Source of the DNA: JBKQVT01 sp963727245
Lineage (GTDB): Bacteria > Planctomycetota > Planctomycetia > Pirellulales > Thermoguttaceae
Length of the DNA: 64,000 nt
Direction of reading: 5' to 3'
Assembly: GCA_963727245.1 (NCBI GenBank)
Contig: CAVSFO010000004.1
Span: forward strand, 372,001-436,000
Positions 1 to 8,390 of this stretch are shown here, piece after piece; the stretch's first letter is position 1, and each line of letters begins with the position of its first letter. The notes under the pieces were generated by a model, which made no database searches, was not told where the DNA came from, and was given only the letters and a program-made list of their open reading frames with translations. The position numbers and the translations under genes were made by a program.

Positions 1-1419
1 CGGATCGATCCCCGTGATGACCCTCGGTATTGTCAATTGCCGCCTGCCGACCGGAAGAAGACGTTTTACTCGGAGCCGAAAGGGTTGTGCTGGAGTGAAG
101 CGACCGGCTTGTGCGTGCAATATGGATTTGGCTCGACGGCGGCAAACTTCGTTGTTTGGGACGTCCGCCAAGGCCGGTTCCTCCGAGCATTTAGTGACGA
201 TATCACCCCGCGCGCTGTCGGCGGATTCCTCGGTTCCGATGCAATCCTCGCGACCGCTTGGTCGGGTCGAGAATCGCACGTATCGCTGGTGAATGTGCGC
301 ACGGCCCGGGTCTTTCCTACCGCCGTTGTTAAAGCACTTACGTGTTCAGCCGGTCCGGATGGAAAAAGCTTTCTCGTGATCGATCCCGCACAGACACCAA
401 GCAAGAGAACGCCGCGTGGACCAGATGAAAAGAGTTTCCCCGCAACCGCTCCCGCGCAGAAACCAAGCAAGGCAAGATCGAGATCGAGACGATTGGAATT
501 GTACCGCGTGTCGCTTAACGATCCGATCTATGCGGAAAACGCAGGCTCGCGACACATCTTCCCATTTGCCTGGTCGCGAGACGGGAAATACCTAGCGTAC
601 GAGCGCGGCGACGATGAGGGCCATGCGGTGCGCGTGGTTTCCGTGGCGGATGGCAAGTTCGAGGACATTCCGTTGGCGGATACCATGGCCAGGCAGGTCG
701 CGGAGAAGCCCTATTCGGGGATCGGCATCATGGTGTTCGATTTCGATGATTCGGGCCAATGGCTGGCCGTCGGGATAGGTGGCGCGGAGTCTGGGGTGGT
801 CGGTATTGCCAACCGTAAGACTCGCCAAGTCGAAACCGTTCTGAAGGGCTTCCCGATTTGGGTCGCCGCTCTTCGGTTCGTGGGCCCCGACCGGCTGCTA
901 ACGGGAACTTGGAACGGGCGTGTGCAACTGTGGGATCTCCGCCAGCAGAAACCCCTCTGGACGACGGAGACAGGGCGAGAGCTTTCCCGGTTTGGCTACG
1001 TTCCCGGCGGACCGTATGTCGTATGTGGGCATCAAGGCCAGAGCGGAACGGCGCTGCAACTGGACAGCGGGGAAGTCCATTACCGCACGTCGCGTCTTTG
1101 GGGCGGCGGCAATCTGGTGCCGGATAACTGGATTCAGCCCCAATTGATTGGGCGCGGCGCCTACGGTCTGGAAATGAACTCCGAATCGATGCAAGTTCGG
1201 CTGACCGACCTTGTTGCCGGGCTTAGCGTGCTGACTTTCTGCGCGCTGCCTGATGGCCAATGGATCATCTATACGCCTGACGGCGACTGGGACGGCTCTG
1301 AGCGAGTCCACGACTGGGTAAAGTTCTGCGACGGTCTCAAGGCTGTGTCGCCGGCCGAGGCAGATCGACGGCACCGGCGCCAGCGGATCGAAGCTGCCCT
1401 GAAACGCGCGTTTCCATAG
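1..1419 (+). CDS. WD40-like beta-propeller protein, 5' partial
   Basis: The frame is open from base 1, with no stop before the TTG at 37, so the true start lies outside the window. About 470 residues are visible. Blade-like stretches include FDDSGQWLAV (near 740-770) and VQLWDLRQQKPLW (near 920-960), typical of WD40-type propellers used as protein-binding scaffolds. A Lys/Arg/Pro-rich low-complexity stretch lies near 395-490. The C-terminus carries YTPDGDWDGSE followed by VKFCDG (near 1270-1335). I recall similar modules after propellers in planctomycete proteins, sometimes ahead of a caspase-like domain. Here the protein ends about 30 residues later, so no protease domain follows. The partner and pathway are unknown. 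Confidence 0.7.
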   Translation, partial: RIDPRDDPRYCQLPPADRKKTFYSEPKGLCWSEATGLCVQYGFGSTAANFVVWDVRQGRFLRAFSDDITPRAVGGFLGSDAILATAWSGRESHVSLVNVRTARVFPTAVVKALTCSAGPDGKSFLVIDPAQTPSKRTPRGPDEKSFPATAPAQKPSKARSRSRRLELYRVSLNDPIYAENAGSRHIFPFAWSRDGKYLAYERGDDEGHAVRVVSVADGKFEDIPLADTMARQVAEKPYSGIGIMVFDFDDSGQWLAVGIGGAESGVVGIANRKTRQVETVLKGFPIWVAALRFVGPDRLLTGTWNGRVQLWDLRQQKPLWTTETGRELSRFGYVPGGPYVVCGHQGQSGTALQLDSGEVHYRTSRLWGGGNLVPDNWIQPQLIGRGAYGLEMNSESMQVRLTDLVAGLSVLTFCALPDGQWIIYTPDGDWDGSERVHDWVKFCDGLKAVSPAEADRRHRRQRIEAALKRAFP

Positions 1420-1461
1420 CTACTTCCGGGGCATGATAAGGGGACACCCATAACTGGCCTC

Positions 1462-1810
1462 GTGTCAAGGGCCCGGATTTTCGGTGTCCGTTCCGCCAAC
1501 CCCATCGCCTCGGACATAGTGTCAACGCCCTACGGCCCCGCCGTTCAGGACGCCTCGGCGGCGGCGATGCAAGCGCGATTGCAGATTCAGCAGGGGGCGG
1601 CCGTCTATAAGGGCGGAGTTTTCGGAGGAAGTGAAACGGGCTTTCACAGTTCCTCGCCACCGAAAGCCCCCTCAATCCAGGCTATGCGGGGCGGTATGGC
1701 ATTCCCCCCGCGAACGCGAACTTTGATTTCATTCTCAAAGGCGCCGTCCGTCCTGGGGCTCCCGTTGTGACTCGCTTCGCTCCAGGGGAGGCAAAAGGGG
1801 ACATTCTACT
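1462..1810 (+). pseudogene. Remnant resembling the C-terminal module of an Rhs/polymorphic-toxin protein
   Basis: From a GTG at 1462 the frame reads ...AMQARLQIQQGAAVYKGGV, then shifts near 1640 and continues as QFLATESPLNPGYAGRYGIP, then NANFDFILKGAVRPGAP and VVTRFAPG (to about 1790). The two pieces join into one plausible domain only if a base is lost or gained near 1640. The order AAVYKGGV..ESPLNPGYA..YGIPPANANFDFI..RPGAPVVTRFAPG resembles, from memory, toxin-type modules at the ends of Rhs proteins. No upstream Rhs core is present. The remnant runs straight into the transposase-associated repeat at 1793, so it may have been cut by that element. Identity is a weak inference; the frameshift and coding character are visible. 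Confidence 0.35.
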
Positions 1811-1814
1811 TTTC
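1793..1814 (-). repeat. RAYT-associated end repeat, left copy
   Basis: This copy reads aaaggggacattctactttt, the reverse complement of the copies right of the transposase gene at 1853. Oppositely oriented copies bracketing a RAYT gene are what is expected of REP-type sequences mobilised by this enzyme class. Confidence 0.65.
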
Positions 1815-1852
1815 CTCTTGCAGGAGGTGGTTGGGGGCAGTAAAATCGCTGC

Positions 1853-2521
1853 ATGGCGAGGACGGCAAGGGCATCGGTGGGCGGGGTTTGCTACCATGTG
1901 CTCAATCGCGGTAACGCCCGCGAGGAGGTGTTTCACAAGAACGAGGACTACGTTGCTTTCCTCGATTTGGTGGAGGAGGCTGGAGAGCGTTTGCCGATGC
2001 GGGTGCTGGCTTGGTGTTTGATACCCAACCATTTTCACCTGGTGCTGTGGCCGCACGGCGACGGCGATCTGAGCCGCTGGATGCAGTGGTTGCTGACCTC
2101 GCACGTGCGCCGATACCATCGCCACTACCACTCCAGCGGACATGTCTGGCAAGGGCGTTTCAAGGCGTTTCCCATTGAGGAAGACGAGCATTTATGGACG
2201 GTGCTGCGTTACGTGGAGCGGAACGCATTGCGGGCGAATCTGAGGGGGCGAGCCGAGGCGTGGCCCTGGTCCTCGGCGGCGGCCCTGGGGGGCGGCAAGC
2301 GGGCGGCGCTGTTGGCCGCTGGTCCGGTGCCGCGAAACGAAGACTGGCTGAGTTGGGTCAACGAGCCGCAAAGCGAGGCGGAGTTGGCAGCGTTGCGGAA
2401 GTGCGTCGAGCGCGGCACGCCCTACGGGAGCGAGTCGTGGCAACACGCGACGGCGGAGCGATTAGGCTTAGAAGCGAGCATTCATCCGCGTGGTCGGCCT
2501 CGTCAATCGGAGGTAAAGTAG
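1853..2521 (+). CDS. rayT: REP-associated tyrosine transposase (Y1/IS200-like)
   Basis: Single-strand DNA transposase of the RAYT branch of the IS200/IS605 superfamily, 222 residues. The start MARTARASVGGVCYHVLNRG is the usual beginning of the family. The HUH metal site is PNHFHLV at about residues 58-64. The later block GHVWQGRFKAFPI followed by LRYVERNALRANLR (about residues 98-130) matches the conserved C-terminal half and contains the candidate nucleophilic Tyr. These enzymes cut and rejoin REP-like hairpin DNA. The gene is bracketed by inverted copies of AAAGTAGAATGTCCCC (1793-1814 on the left; 2514-2531 and 2543-2562 on the right), which fits a self-associated element. The ORF looks full length and intact, so it may be active. 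Confidence 0.88.
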   Translation: MARTARASVGGVCYHVLNRGNAREEVFHKNEDYVAFLDLVEEAGERLPMRVLAWCLIPNHFHLVLWPHGDGDLSRWMQWLLTSHVRRYHRHYHSSGHVWQGRFKAFPIEEDEHLWTVLRYVERNALRANLRGRAEAWPWSSAAALGGGKRAALLAAGPVPRNEDWLSWVNEPQSEAELAALRKCVERGTPYGSESWQHATAERLGLEASIHPRGRPRQSEVK

Positions 2522-2565
2522 AATGTCCCCCGTTGTCCCCCCTTTAAAGTAGAATGTCCCCCTTT
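2513..2565 (+). repeat. RAYT-associated end repeats, two right copies
   Basis: Two direct copies of taaagtagaatgtccccc lie at 2514-2531 and 2545-2562, starting inside the last codons of the transposase gene. They are inverted relative to the copy at 1793-1814. Confidence 0.65.
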
Positions 2566-2623
2566 GTCTCCCTATGACTGCGGCAGCGGCGTGTTCACGC
2601 TTAGCACGTCGAGCACGGCGTAG

Positions 2624-2704
2624 GAGGCCGGCGCCCTTTCGATAGGCAGCCACACGATCACGGCCGTTTACAGCGGCGGCAATGATTTCGCCGGCAGCCA
2701 ATAG
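2624..2704 (+). pseudogene. Fragment of a bacterial Ig-like (Big_3-type) domain
   Basis: The frame ending at the TAG 2702-2704 reads ALSIGSHTITAVYSGGNDFAGSQ when taken in two pieces (ALSIGSHTITAV, then YSGGNDFAGSQ). This is the characteristic end strand of the Ig-like repeats found in large secreted planctomycete proteins. An in-frame stop at 2621 cuts it off upstream, and no start is present, so only one strand pair of the domain survives. Confidence 0.45.
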
Positions 2705-2716
2705 ATGCCGGAATTC

Positions 2717-2840
2717 TGGGGGCCGGGGGCCAGAGGCCAGGGACGAGGGATCGGAGCCCAGGGGCCGGGGAGAGGGCAGCCGAACACCTTCCGTTCTCTC
2801 TTCCCTCTTCCGCCCTCCGCCTTCCGCCTTGCCTTCGCGT
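2717..2840. repeat. Low-complexity repeat, family H (ggggccagg and ccgcctt heptads)
   Basis: The left half is built from ggggccggg/ggccaggga words, the right half from pyrimidine heptads ccgccct and ccgcctt. The same words recur at 14612-14640, 30086-30120, 44016-44049, 48224-48412, 49729-49765 and 52027-52067. Confidence 0.6.
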
Positions 2841-2945
2841 CTTGTTTTTATTCGCCACGAGGCTATGTTGGCGGTTATCCGGCCGCTCGGGCGGGCTGAG
2901 CCCTCCTCTGGGAACCACTGCGATCCACTTGGAAAGGAACCGGTC

Positions 2946-3317
2946 ATGTCAAAGAAAGTCCTGATTCTCGGCATCGTGCTCCTGCTGGCTGTCGGCGGAG
3001 TGGGGGCCTACCTCTGGGTCGGCTATAGCCAGGCCCAAGATTCGTTGAGCCACGCCTGGCAGGCAGTCCGCGCCTTGGGCGAAAATATGGACCGCAAGGA
3101 CGTCAACCTCCACGAGCTGTACCGGATGGCCGACGCCCAGGTCGACCAACTGGAACGATTCCCATCCAGTTGGATTGGCAAGGAGGAAGTCGCAAATTTA
3201 AGAACTACGCTGAAAGACGAGAAGCACGAACTGGACCAGCGTGACGCCGCGGCCGCTGCCGCCAAGCAGAAATCCCAACCAGATTACGGGGGCTGGATCC
3301 AACCGGCGCAGCAATGA
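2946..3317 (+). CDS. Small single-pass membrane protein, unknown function
   Basis: 123 residues. The start MSKKVLILG at 2946 is chosen because GGAAAGGAA lies 6-15 bases upstream; the longer reading to 2682 runs through repeat DNA. One N-terminal membrane helix or uncleaved signal (about residues 4-25, VLILGIVLLLAVGGVGAYLW) is followed by a charged, probably helical extracytoplasmic part with Gln/Asp/Glu/Lys-rich stretches (LRTTLKDEKHELDQRDAAAAAAKQK), and a short GGWIQPAQQ tail. The layout resembles a LemA-like helical protein in miniature, but I see no diagnostic motif. It stands alone between repeat-rich gaps. Confidence 0.6.
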   Translation: MSKKVLILGIVLLLAVGGVGAYLWVGYSQAQDSLSHAWQAVRALGENMDRKDVNLHELYRMADAQVDQLERFPSSWIGKEEVANLRTTLKDEKHELDQRDAAAAAAKQKSQPDYGGWIQPAQQ

Positions 3318-3403
3318 GATTCCATCGAGATTCTAGAACCTGGCGTCCCTGGCGACTCGGCCTACCGGTTGTTCTTGACGCGGCCTTCGTCGCGATGCAC
3401 ACT

Positions 3404-3613
3404 AAGCTCTAAGAACGTGTCTTGAAATTCTCCCCTCTCCCTTTGGGAGAGGGGACGGGGGTGAGGGCGATTGGCGCTATGGCCCGGCTAAGCCGACGTT
3501 TCTCGACAGTGCTGCCCTCACCCTGGCCCTCTCCCGGAGGGAGAGGGGACCTGTCGCTTGCCATTTCAAAACACATTCTAAGAGCCAAGCCCTCAGAGCC
3601 AAGCTCTAAGAAC
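3404..3613. repeat. Palindromic element, family A, with flanking 13-bp direct repeats
   Basis: The core is two opposed copies of ctcccctctcccNNNgggagaggggNNNNNggtgagggc (3427-3467 and 3513-3551). Outside them, ctaagaacgtgtcttgaaat (3409-3428) pairs with atttcaaaacacattctaag (3564-3583), so the whole unit is one long imperfect inverted repeat. The 13-mer aagctctaagaac occurs at 3404-3416 and again at 3601-3613, bracketing the element. This arrangement is consistent with a target duplication. Other family A copies are at 15729, 21551 (inside the kinase gene) and 42389. Confidence 0.65.
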
Positions 3614-3645
3614 TAGTTTACAACCCCTCTTCCCTCGGTTCCGGC

Positions 3646-4382
3646 ATGGCGCATCGTGTAAGAACGATGGTGCGACACGTTTTGGAGGCAGGCATCGGCC
3701 TGACCGTTCCGCCGCTTGCAGCCGTTTACCGTCGAGACCCGGCAAAGTGCCCGGGCTGGATGCTCTCCGCGCTGGGCATCGCCAGCTACAGCCGGCGGCC
3801 GAACTTCCTCACCTTGGAGCGGATCGCCCGCTCGATGCAGTGGGGCGGCGGCGCGACGGTCGAATGCGGCGTCTACCGGGGGAGCACCCTGTTGGGCGTA
3901 GCCCACATCCTGCGGCTGCGCGGCATCGAGGCCCGCATGTACGGCCTCGATTCGTTCGAGGGGTTTCCGGCGGCGTCGCCCGAGGATTTTCTGCCCGATG
4001 GTTCGCTCCACGAGCGGGCGCAGGCGGGCGCTTTCGCCGACACCTCGTGCGAGCGATTGCAGGCGAAGATCGCGCGGCTGGGCTACGGCGACACGATAAC
4101 GTTGATCAAGGGATTCTTTGCCGACACCCTGCCCGCGCTCAGCTCCGAGACCTTCAGCCTGGTGCACCTGGACTGCGATCTGTACCAGTCCTACATGACG
4201 TGCCTGGAGTTCTTCTATCGGCGAACGCTGCCGGGCGGATACATCGTCTTCGATGAATACGCCTTCTCCGCGCCGGTTTATCCGGCGCACAAAAGGCAAT
4301 CGACGAATTCCTGGCGGACAAGCCGGAGAAGTTGCAGGATTTCAACGATCCGAATTTGCGCTACTTCATCGAGAAGCAGTAG
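3646..4382 (+). CDS. TylF/MycF-like O-methyltransferase, frameshifted near 4284
   Basis: SAM-dependent methyltransferase of the macrocin/mycinamicin O-methyltransferase (TylF) family, which acts on sugar hydroxyls of natural products or glycans. ECGVYRGSTLLGVAHIL (about residues 68-84) is the SAM-binding loop. YGLDSFEGFP (about 99-108) is the family hallmark, and VHLDCDLYQS with FDEYAF near residue 180-205 supplies the metal/substrate Asp residues. After FSAPVYP the frame is lost: adding one base to tatccggcgcac (about 4281-4290) restores GAQKAIDEFLADKPEKLQ and a stop at 4380-4382. Without it, the protein runs on to 4449 in nonsense sequence. The break is either a sequencing indel or an early pseudogene. 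Confidence 0.72.
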
Positions 4383-4475
4383 CGGCGGGGCGGAGCCCTT
4401 GCTGTGGCGCCAGCAAGGAAACTCGCGCAGAGACGCAGCGGCGCAGTGAGCGATTGACACCGGAGGCAGGAAAAA

Positions 4476-4670
4476 GTGACAGCCACGCAAACCAAGGCGA
4501 AAGCGTTGGGGCTGCGAAACGTGCGGGCCTATCTGCGCGACTTTATTGCTGATGGGACCGGACTACCGGATGGGAACGTTGACTATGCCATGTTGTTCAG
4601 CATTCTACATGCCGAATGTCCTGACGCGCCGTTGCGCGAAGCGTGGCGCGTTGCTTTGTCAAATAGATAA
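4476..4670 (+). pseudogene. Fragment of a class I SAM methyltransferase
   Basis: The short frame reads MTATQTKAKALGLRNVRAYL, then RDFIADGTGLPDGNVDYAML, then FSILHAECP..REAWRVAL. This matches the central part of a small UbiE/ArsM-type methyltransferase (motifs II-III). The N-terminal SAM glycine motif and the C-terminal third are missing, so it is a remnant. It sits directly after another damaged methyltransferase. Confidence 0.5.
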
Positions 4671-4903
4671 TTCCTTTCTCGTTTACGCACCCCGCCGCAC
4701 GCACAGCCGGCACAGTCCATCCAGCGCAACCCCCCTTGATGGAGGGCGGCCGTCCGCAGCGGTGAATTCCGACCCTGCGCCGTTGGACGGCGAGATTCGA
4801 GCCGGTTAGGATAGAAATAGAAATGGTTTTGGGGGCTTTTCTGCCAAGGCATCCCACATGCCGGTTGGGGATCCCAAGGTGTCCCCGCCTGAGGAGCGCT
4901 GCC

Positions 4904-7900
4904 ATGCGATCGGCGTTGGTCGCAACATGCCTGGGGTTCACGCTGGCGCTGACGGCCGCCGAGGCGCCGGCGCGGGAGGCCATCCGTTTGGCCACGGCCC
5001 CCGCCTTGTCGCCCGACGGCGCCACCCTGGCCTTCGTCTGGCGCGGCGATATCTGGCTGGTCTCTTCCGGCGGCGGCGTGGCCCGGCTGTGGAGCACGCA
5101 CCCCGGCCGCGATGCGCAACCCCACTTCTCGCCCGACGGCACGCGCATCGCCTTCACCAGCGAGCGCACCGGGACGCAGCAGGTCTACGTCGGGCACGTT
5201 TCGGGCGGCTTCGCCACCCAGGTCACGTTTCATTCGGAGGGGACGTCGGTCGAGGAGTGGTTTCCCGACGGCCAGTCGCTGCTGGTGCGGGGCGAGCGCG
5301 ATCATTCGTTCGTCGATTCGCACCGGCTCTTCCGGGTCAATGTGACCAAGCGCGCCGGCGAGGAACTGCTGCTGGACGCCGCGGCCGATGACGGCGCCGT
5401 CTCGCCCGACGGCCGGAAGATACTCTTCACGCGCGAGGGGGTGGCCTGGTGGCGCAAGGGATACCGGGGGAGCGAGGCCAGTCAGATTTGGCTCTTCGAT
5501 ATGCCGACCGGCCAGTACACCAAGCTAATCGACCACGAGCGCGGCGGACGCAGTCCGCTCTGGCGACCCGACGGCAAGGCATTCTACTATGTCGGCGCGC
5601 AGAGCGGCAGTTTCAATCTCTGGCAGCGCGATTTGACCAGCGGCCAGCAGCGGCGGTTGACGGATTTCAGCGACGACTCGGTGCTGATGCCGTGCATTTC
5701 CCGCGACGGCACGACGATCGTTTTCCGCCACCTCTTCGACTTCTATCGCTATCGGCCGGGCTCGGGCGAGCCGCCGCAGCGGCTGGACATTTACTGCGAC
5801 AGCGACGTGGAGCCGGAGACGGTGGTGCGACGCACCTTGGAGTCGGCCAGCGAGGTGAGCTTTTCGTCCGACGGCCTGGAGCTGGCGATGATCGCCGGCG
5901 GCAACCTCTGGGTCATGGACACGGTGCTGTGCGAGCCGCGTCAGATCACCTTCAGCCCGGAGGAGGAAAGTTGCCCCGCCTTTGCTCCCGACGGCAAGTC
6001 GATCCTGTTTGTCAGCGAGACGGAGGGGGAGGCGGACATCTGGCGGGCGACGCGGGCCGATCCCCGCAAGTATTGGTGGCAGAACGACCGCTTCGTGCTG
6101 GAGCGGCTGACGCACGATACGGAGAGCAAGGCGGACCTGCAATGGAGCCCCACCGGCGACAAGGTGGCCTTTGTGAAAGGCCGGGGCGACCTGTGGATCA
6201 TGGATCCCGACGGCAAAAATGCCCACCGCCTGTTGGCGCAATGGAACCCGCCCAACTACGAGTGGTCGCCCGACGGCAAGTGGCTCACGTATGCCGTGTA
6301 CGACAACGATTTCAACCGCGATGTGTGGGTGCTGCCGGTGGACGGCTCCAGGCCGCCGGTCAACCTCTCTTGCCATCCGAACATCGACGACAACCCCGCC
6401 TGGTCGCCCGACGGCCGGATCATCGCCTTCACGGCGCGGCGGCCGGGGGCGGAGGCCGACCTCTATTTCGTCTACCTGCAGAAGGCGGAAGACGAGGCCG
6501 ACGACCACGATCGGGCCGTGCAAAGGGCCGTGGAGAAACTGCGCAAGGCGCGGTTGCGGACCACGGGCGGCGACTCGGCGCGGGAGGCCGACCAGCCCGC
6601 CCCGCCGGCCGGGTCCGTCGCCGCCCCAAAACCGTCGAGCAAGGTTCCGCGGCCGCCCAAACCCCCGCCCAAGATGCGGATCGACTTCGACCACATCGCC
6701 GATCGCATCCATCAGGTGTCCATTCCCGATATGACCGAGGGGCGGCTCTGCTGGTCGCCCGATTCGACGAAGCTGGCCTTCACGGCGGCGCCGGAAGGCA
6801 AGACGGGCGTCTACACCATCGCCCCACCCGACGACCTGGCGCCGGAGTTGCTCTCGACGCGGGTGGGCAAGTCGGCCCGCTGGCTGGCGCTGGACAACCG
6901 CATCGTGTGGCTCTCCGCCGGCATACCGGGCTCGGTCAGCCCCGGCAAGGACGAGGTGCTTTACCGTTTCTCGGTGGCGCAGGAAGTCGACGTCGCCCGC
7001 AAGTACGCCGCCGCCTTCGACCTCTGCTGGCGGACGATGCGCGACCGCTACTACGATCCGCGATTGAACAACCGCAATTGGGACGACGTTCGCCGGAAAT
7101 ACGCCCCCATGGCCCAGCAGGCCACCAGCGCGGACGAACTGGCCACCGTGGTGCGCCTGATGCTCGGCGAGTTGAACGGCTCGCACCTGGGCTTCCACGT
7201 CAGCGAAGGCGAGCCGCCGGCGGCCGACAGCCAGCGCTCGGCCCACCTGGCCCCCAGCGAGCACCCCTGGACGGAGACCACCGCGCACCTCGGCCTGCGC
7301 TTCGATCGCAGCTATCAAGGGCCGGGCTGGAAGGTACACGACGTCGTCGCCGGCAGCCCCGCCGATCACGTGAAGACGAAAATCTTTCCCGGCGAGATCG
7401 TCTTGAGCATCAACGGCAAGGCCGTGCAGCCGGGCCTGGACCCCACGCAGTTCCTCAACGGGCCCCCGCATCGCGACGTGCGGCTGCGGGTGCGCAACGA
7501 CCAGGGCGTCGATCGCGACGTGCAGCTCCGCGCCATCACCTTCGAGCGGGCGCGCTCGTTGCTCTACGACCAATGGATTCAAGAGACGGAGCAGAAGGTG
7601 GCGGCGGCCTCGGGAAACCGGCTGGCCTACTTGCACATCCGCTCGATGGACATGCCCAGCTTCTACCACTTCGAGCGCGATCTGTACAACGTGGGGATGC
7701 ACAAGGACGGTTTGATCATCGATGTCCGCGAAAACGGCGGCGGCTCGACCACCGACCACTTGTTGACCGCCTTGACCCAGCCGGTGCACGCCATTACGGT
7801 GCCGCGTGGCGGCCAGCCGGGCTACCCGCAAGATCGCAAGGTCTACGCCACCTGGAACAAGCCGATCGTGGTGCTGTGCAATCAAAACAGTTTCAGCGAC

Positions 7901-8239
7901 GCCGAGATCTTCGCGCACGCCATCAAGACGCTGCATCGCGGCCCGGTGGTGGGCGTGCCGACCGCCGGCGGCGTGCTCGGCACAAGCAGCGTGCCGATCA
8001 TGGACGTGGGCCGGCTCCGCGTGCCCTATCGCGGCTGGTTCCTCCTGGACAACGGCGAAGACATGGAGCTCAACGGCGCCGTGCCGGACTACGTGGTCTG
8101 GCCGCGGCCCGGCGACATGGCCCAGGGCAAGGACGAACAGCTCGCCAAAGCCATCGAGGTGCTCAAGGCCGAAGTGGAGAAATGGTCGCGTCGCCCCCAT
8201 CCGACCCTGCGCTGGTCCAGCCAGCGCGGGCAGCCCTGA
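4904..8239 (+). CDS. Tricorn-like protease (S41 family) with signal peptide
   Basis: About 1111 residues, near the length of tricorn core proteases. The start at 4904 is preferred over the longer frame (4823) because GAGGAGCG precedes it and because it gives a clear signal peptide (RSALVATCLGFTLALTAAEA). The first 650 residues are propeller repeats of the type LSPDGATLAFVWRGDIWLV and SPDGTRIAFTSE. A Pro/Lys-rich linker follows (about 545-600), then the C1 domain, a PDZ domain (GWKVHDVVAGSPADHVKTKI, about 805-825) and the S41 catalytic half. Candidate catalytic residues match tricorn: Ser760-His761 in LNGSHLGFH, nucleophile Ser998 in NSFSDAE, and Glu1055 in MELNGAVPD. It probably degrades peptides outside the cytoplasm. 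Confidence 0.9.
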   Translation: MRSALVATCLGFTLALTAAEAPAREAIRLATAPALSPDGATLAFVWRGDIWLVSSGGGVARLWSTHPGRDAQPHFSPDGTRIAFTSERTGTQQVYVGHVSGGFATQVTFHSEGTSVEEWFPDGQSLLVRGERDHSFVDSHRLFRVNVTKRAGEELLLDAAADDGAVSPDGRKILFTREGVAWWRKGYRGSEASQIWLFDMPTGQYTKLIDHERGGRSPLWRPDGKAFYYVGAQSGSFNLWQRDLTSGQQRRLTDFSDDSVLMPCISRDGTTIVFRHLFDFYRYRPGSGEPPQRLDIYCDSDVEPETVVRRTLESASEVSFSSDGLELAMIAGGNLWVMDTVLCEPRQITFSPEEESCPAFAPDGKSILFVSETEGEADIWRATRADPRKYWWQNDRFVLERLTHDTESKADLQWSPTGDKVAFVKGRGDLWIMDPDGKNAHRLLAQWNPPNYEWSPDGKWLTYAVYDNDFNRDVWVLPVDGSRPPVNLSCHPNIDDNPAWSPDGRIIAFTARRPGAEADLYFVYLQKAEDEADDHDRAVQRAVEKLRKARLRTTGGDSAREADQPAPPAGSVAAPKPSSKVPRPPKPPPKMRIDFDHIADRIHQVSIPDMTEGRLCWSPDSTKLAFTAAPEGKTGVYTIAPPDDLAPELLSTRVGKSARWLALDNRIVWLSAGIPGSVSPGKDEVLYRFSVAQEVDVARKYAAAFDLCWRTMRDRYYDPRLNNRNWDDVRRKYAPMAQQATSADELATVVRLMLGELNGSHLGFHVSEGEPPAADSQRSAHLAPSEHPWTETTAHLGLRFDRSYQGPGWKVHDVVAGSPADHVKTKIFPGEIVLSINGKAVQPGLDPTQFLNGPPHRDVRLRVRNDQGVDRDVQLRAITFERARSLLYDQWIQETEQKVAAASGNRLAYLHIRSMDMPSFYHFERDLYNVGMHKDGLIIDVRENGGGSTTDHLLTALTQPVHAITVPRGGQPGYPQDRKVYATWNKPIVVLCNQNSFSDAEIFAHAIKTLHRGPVVGVPTAGGVLGTSSVPIMDVGRLRVPYRGWFLLDNGEDMELNGAVPDYVVWPRPGDMAQGKDEQLAKAIEVLKAEVEKWSRRPHPTLRWSSQRGQP

Positions 8240-8294
8240 CGAGGCCGAAAGGTATCACGCACGAGCCATGTGCCGTCTGCGTCAACTCTGACTC

Positions 8295-8382
8295 ATAACA
8301 CCAGCCCGAAGCGCGAGCGAGGGTGCACTATGCCACGGTCTGGGGTCGTTTCTCCCTCGCGTGCGCTCTGCGCCTAGTGTTG
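8295..8382. repeat. Palindromic repeat, family L
   Basis: The sequence aacaccagcccgaagcgcga, followed by gcgaggg, pairs with ccctcgcgtgcgctctgcgcctagtgtt. It fills the gap between the convergent tricorn-like and ABC-F genes and could act as a two-way transcription stop. Confidence 0.5.
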
Positions 8383-8390
8383 AGCTTCAG

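Noticed and set aside
1..1419. Caspase-like (metacaspase) protein
   Set aside because: The C-terminal module seen before some caspase domains is present, but the frame ends without a His/Cys protease domain.
5449..8298. 949-residue plus-strand frame and an 891-residue minus-strand frame across the tricorn-like gene
   Set aside because: Both are Arg/Ala/Pro/Gly-rich shadows caused by high GC at codon position three; only the frame from 4904 shows domains and catalytic motifs.
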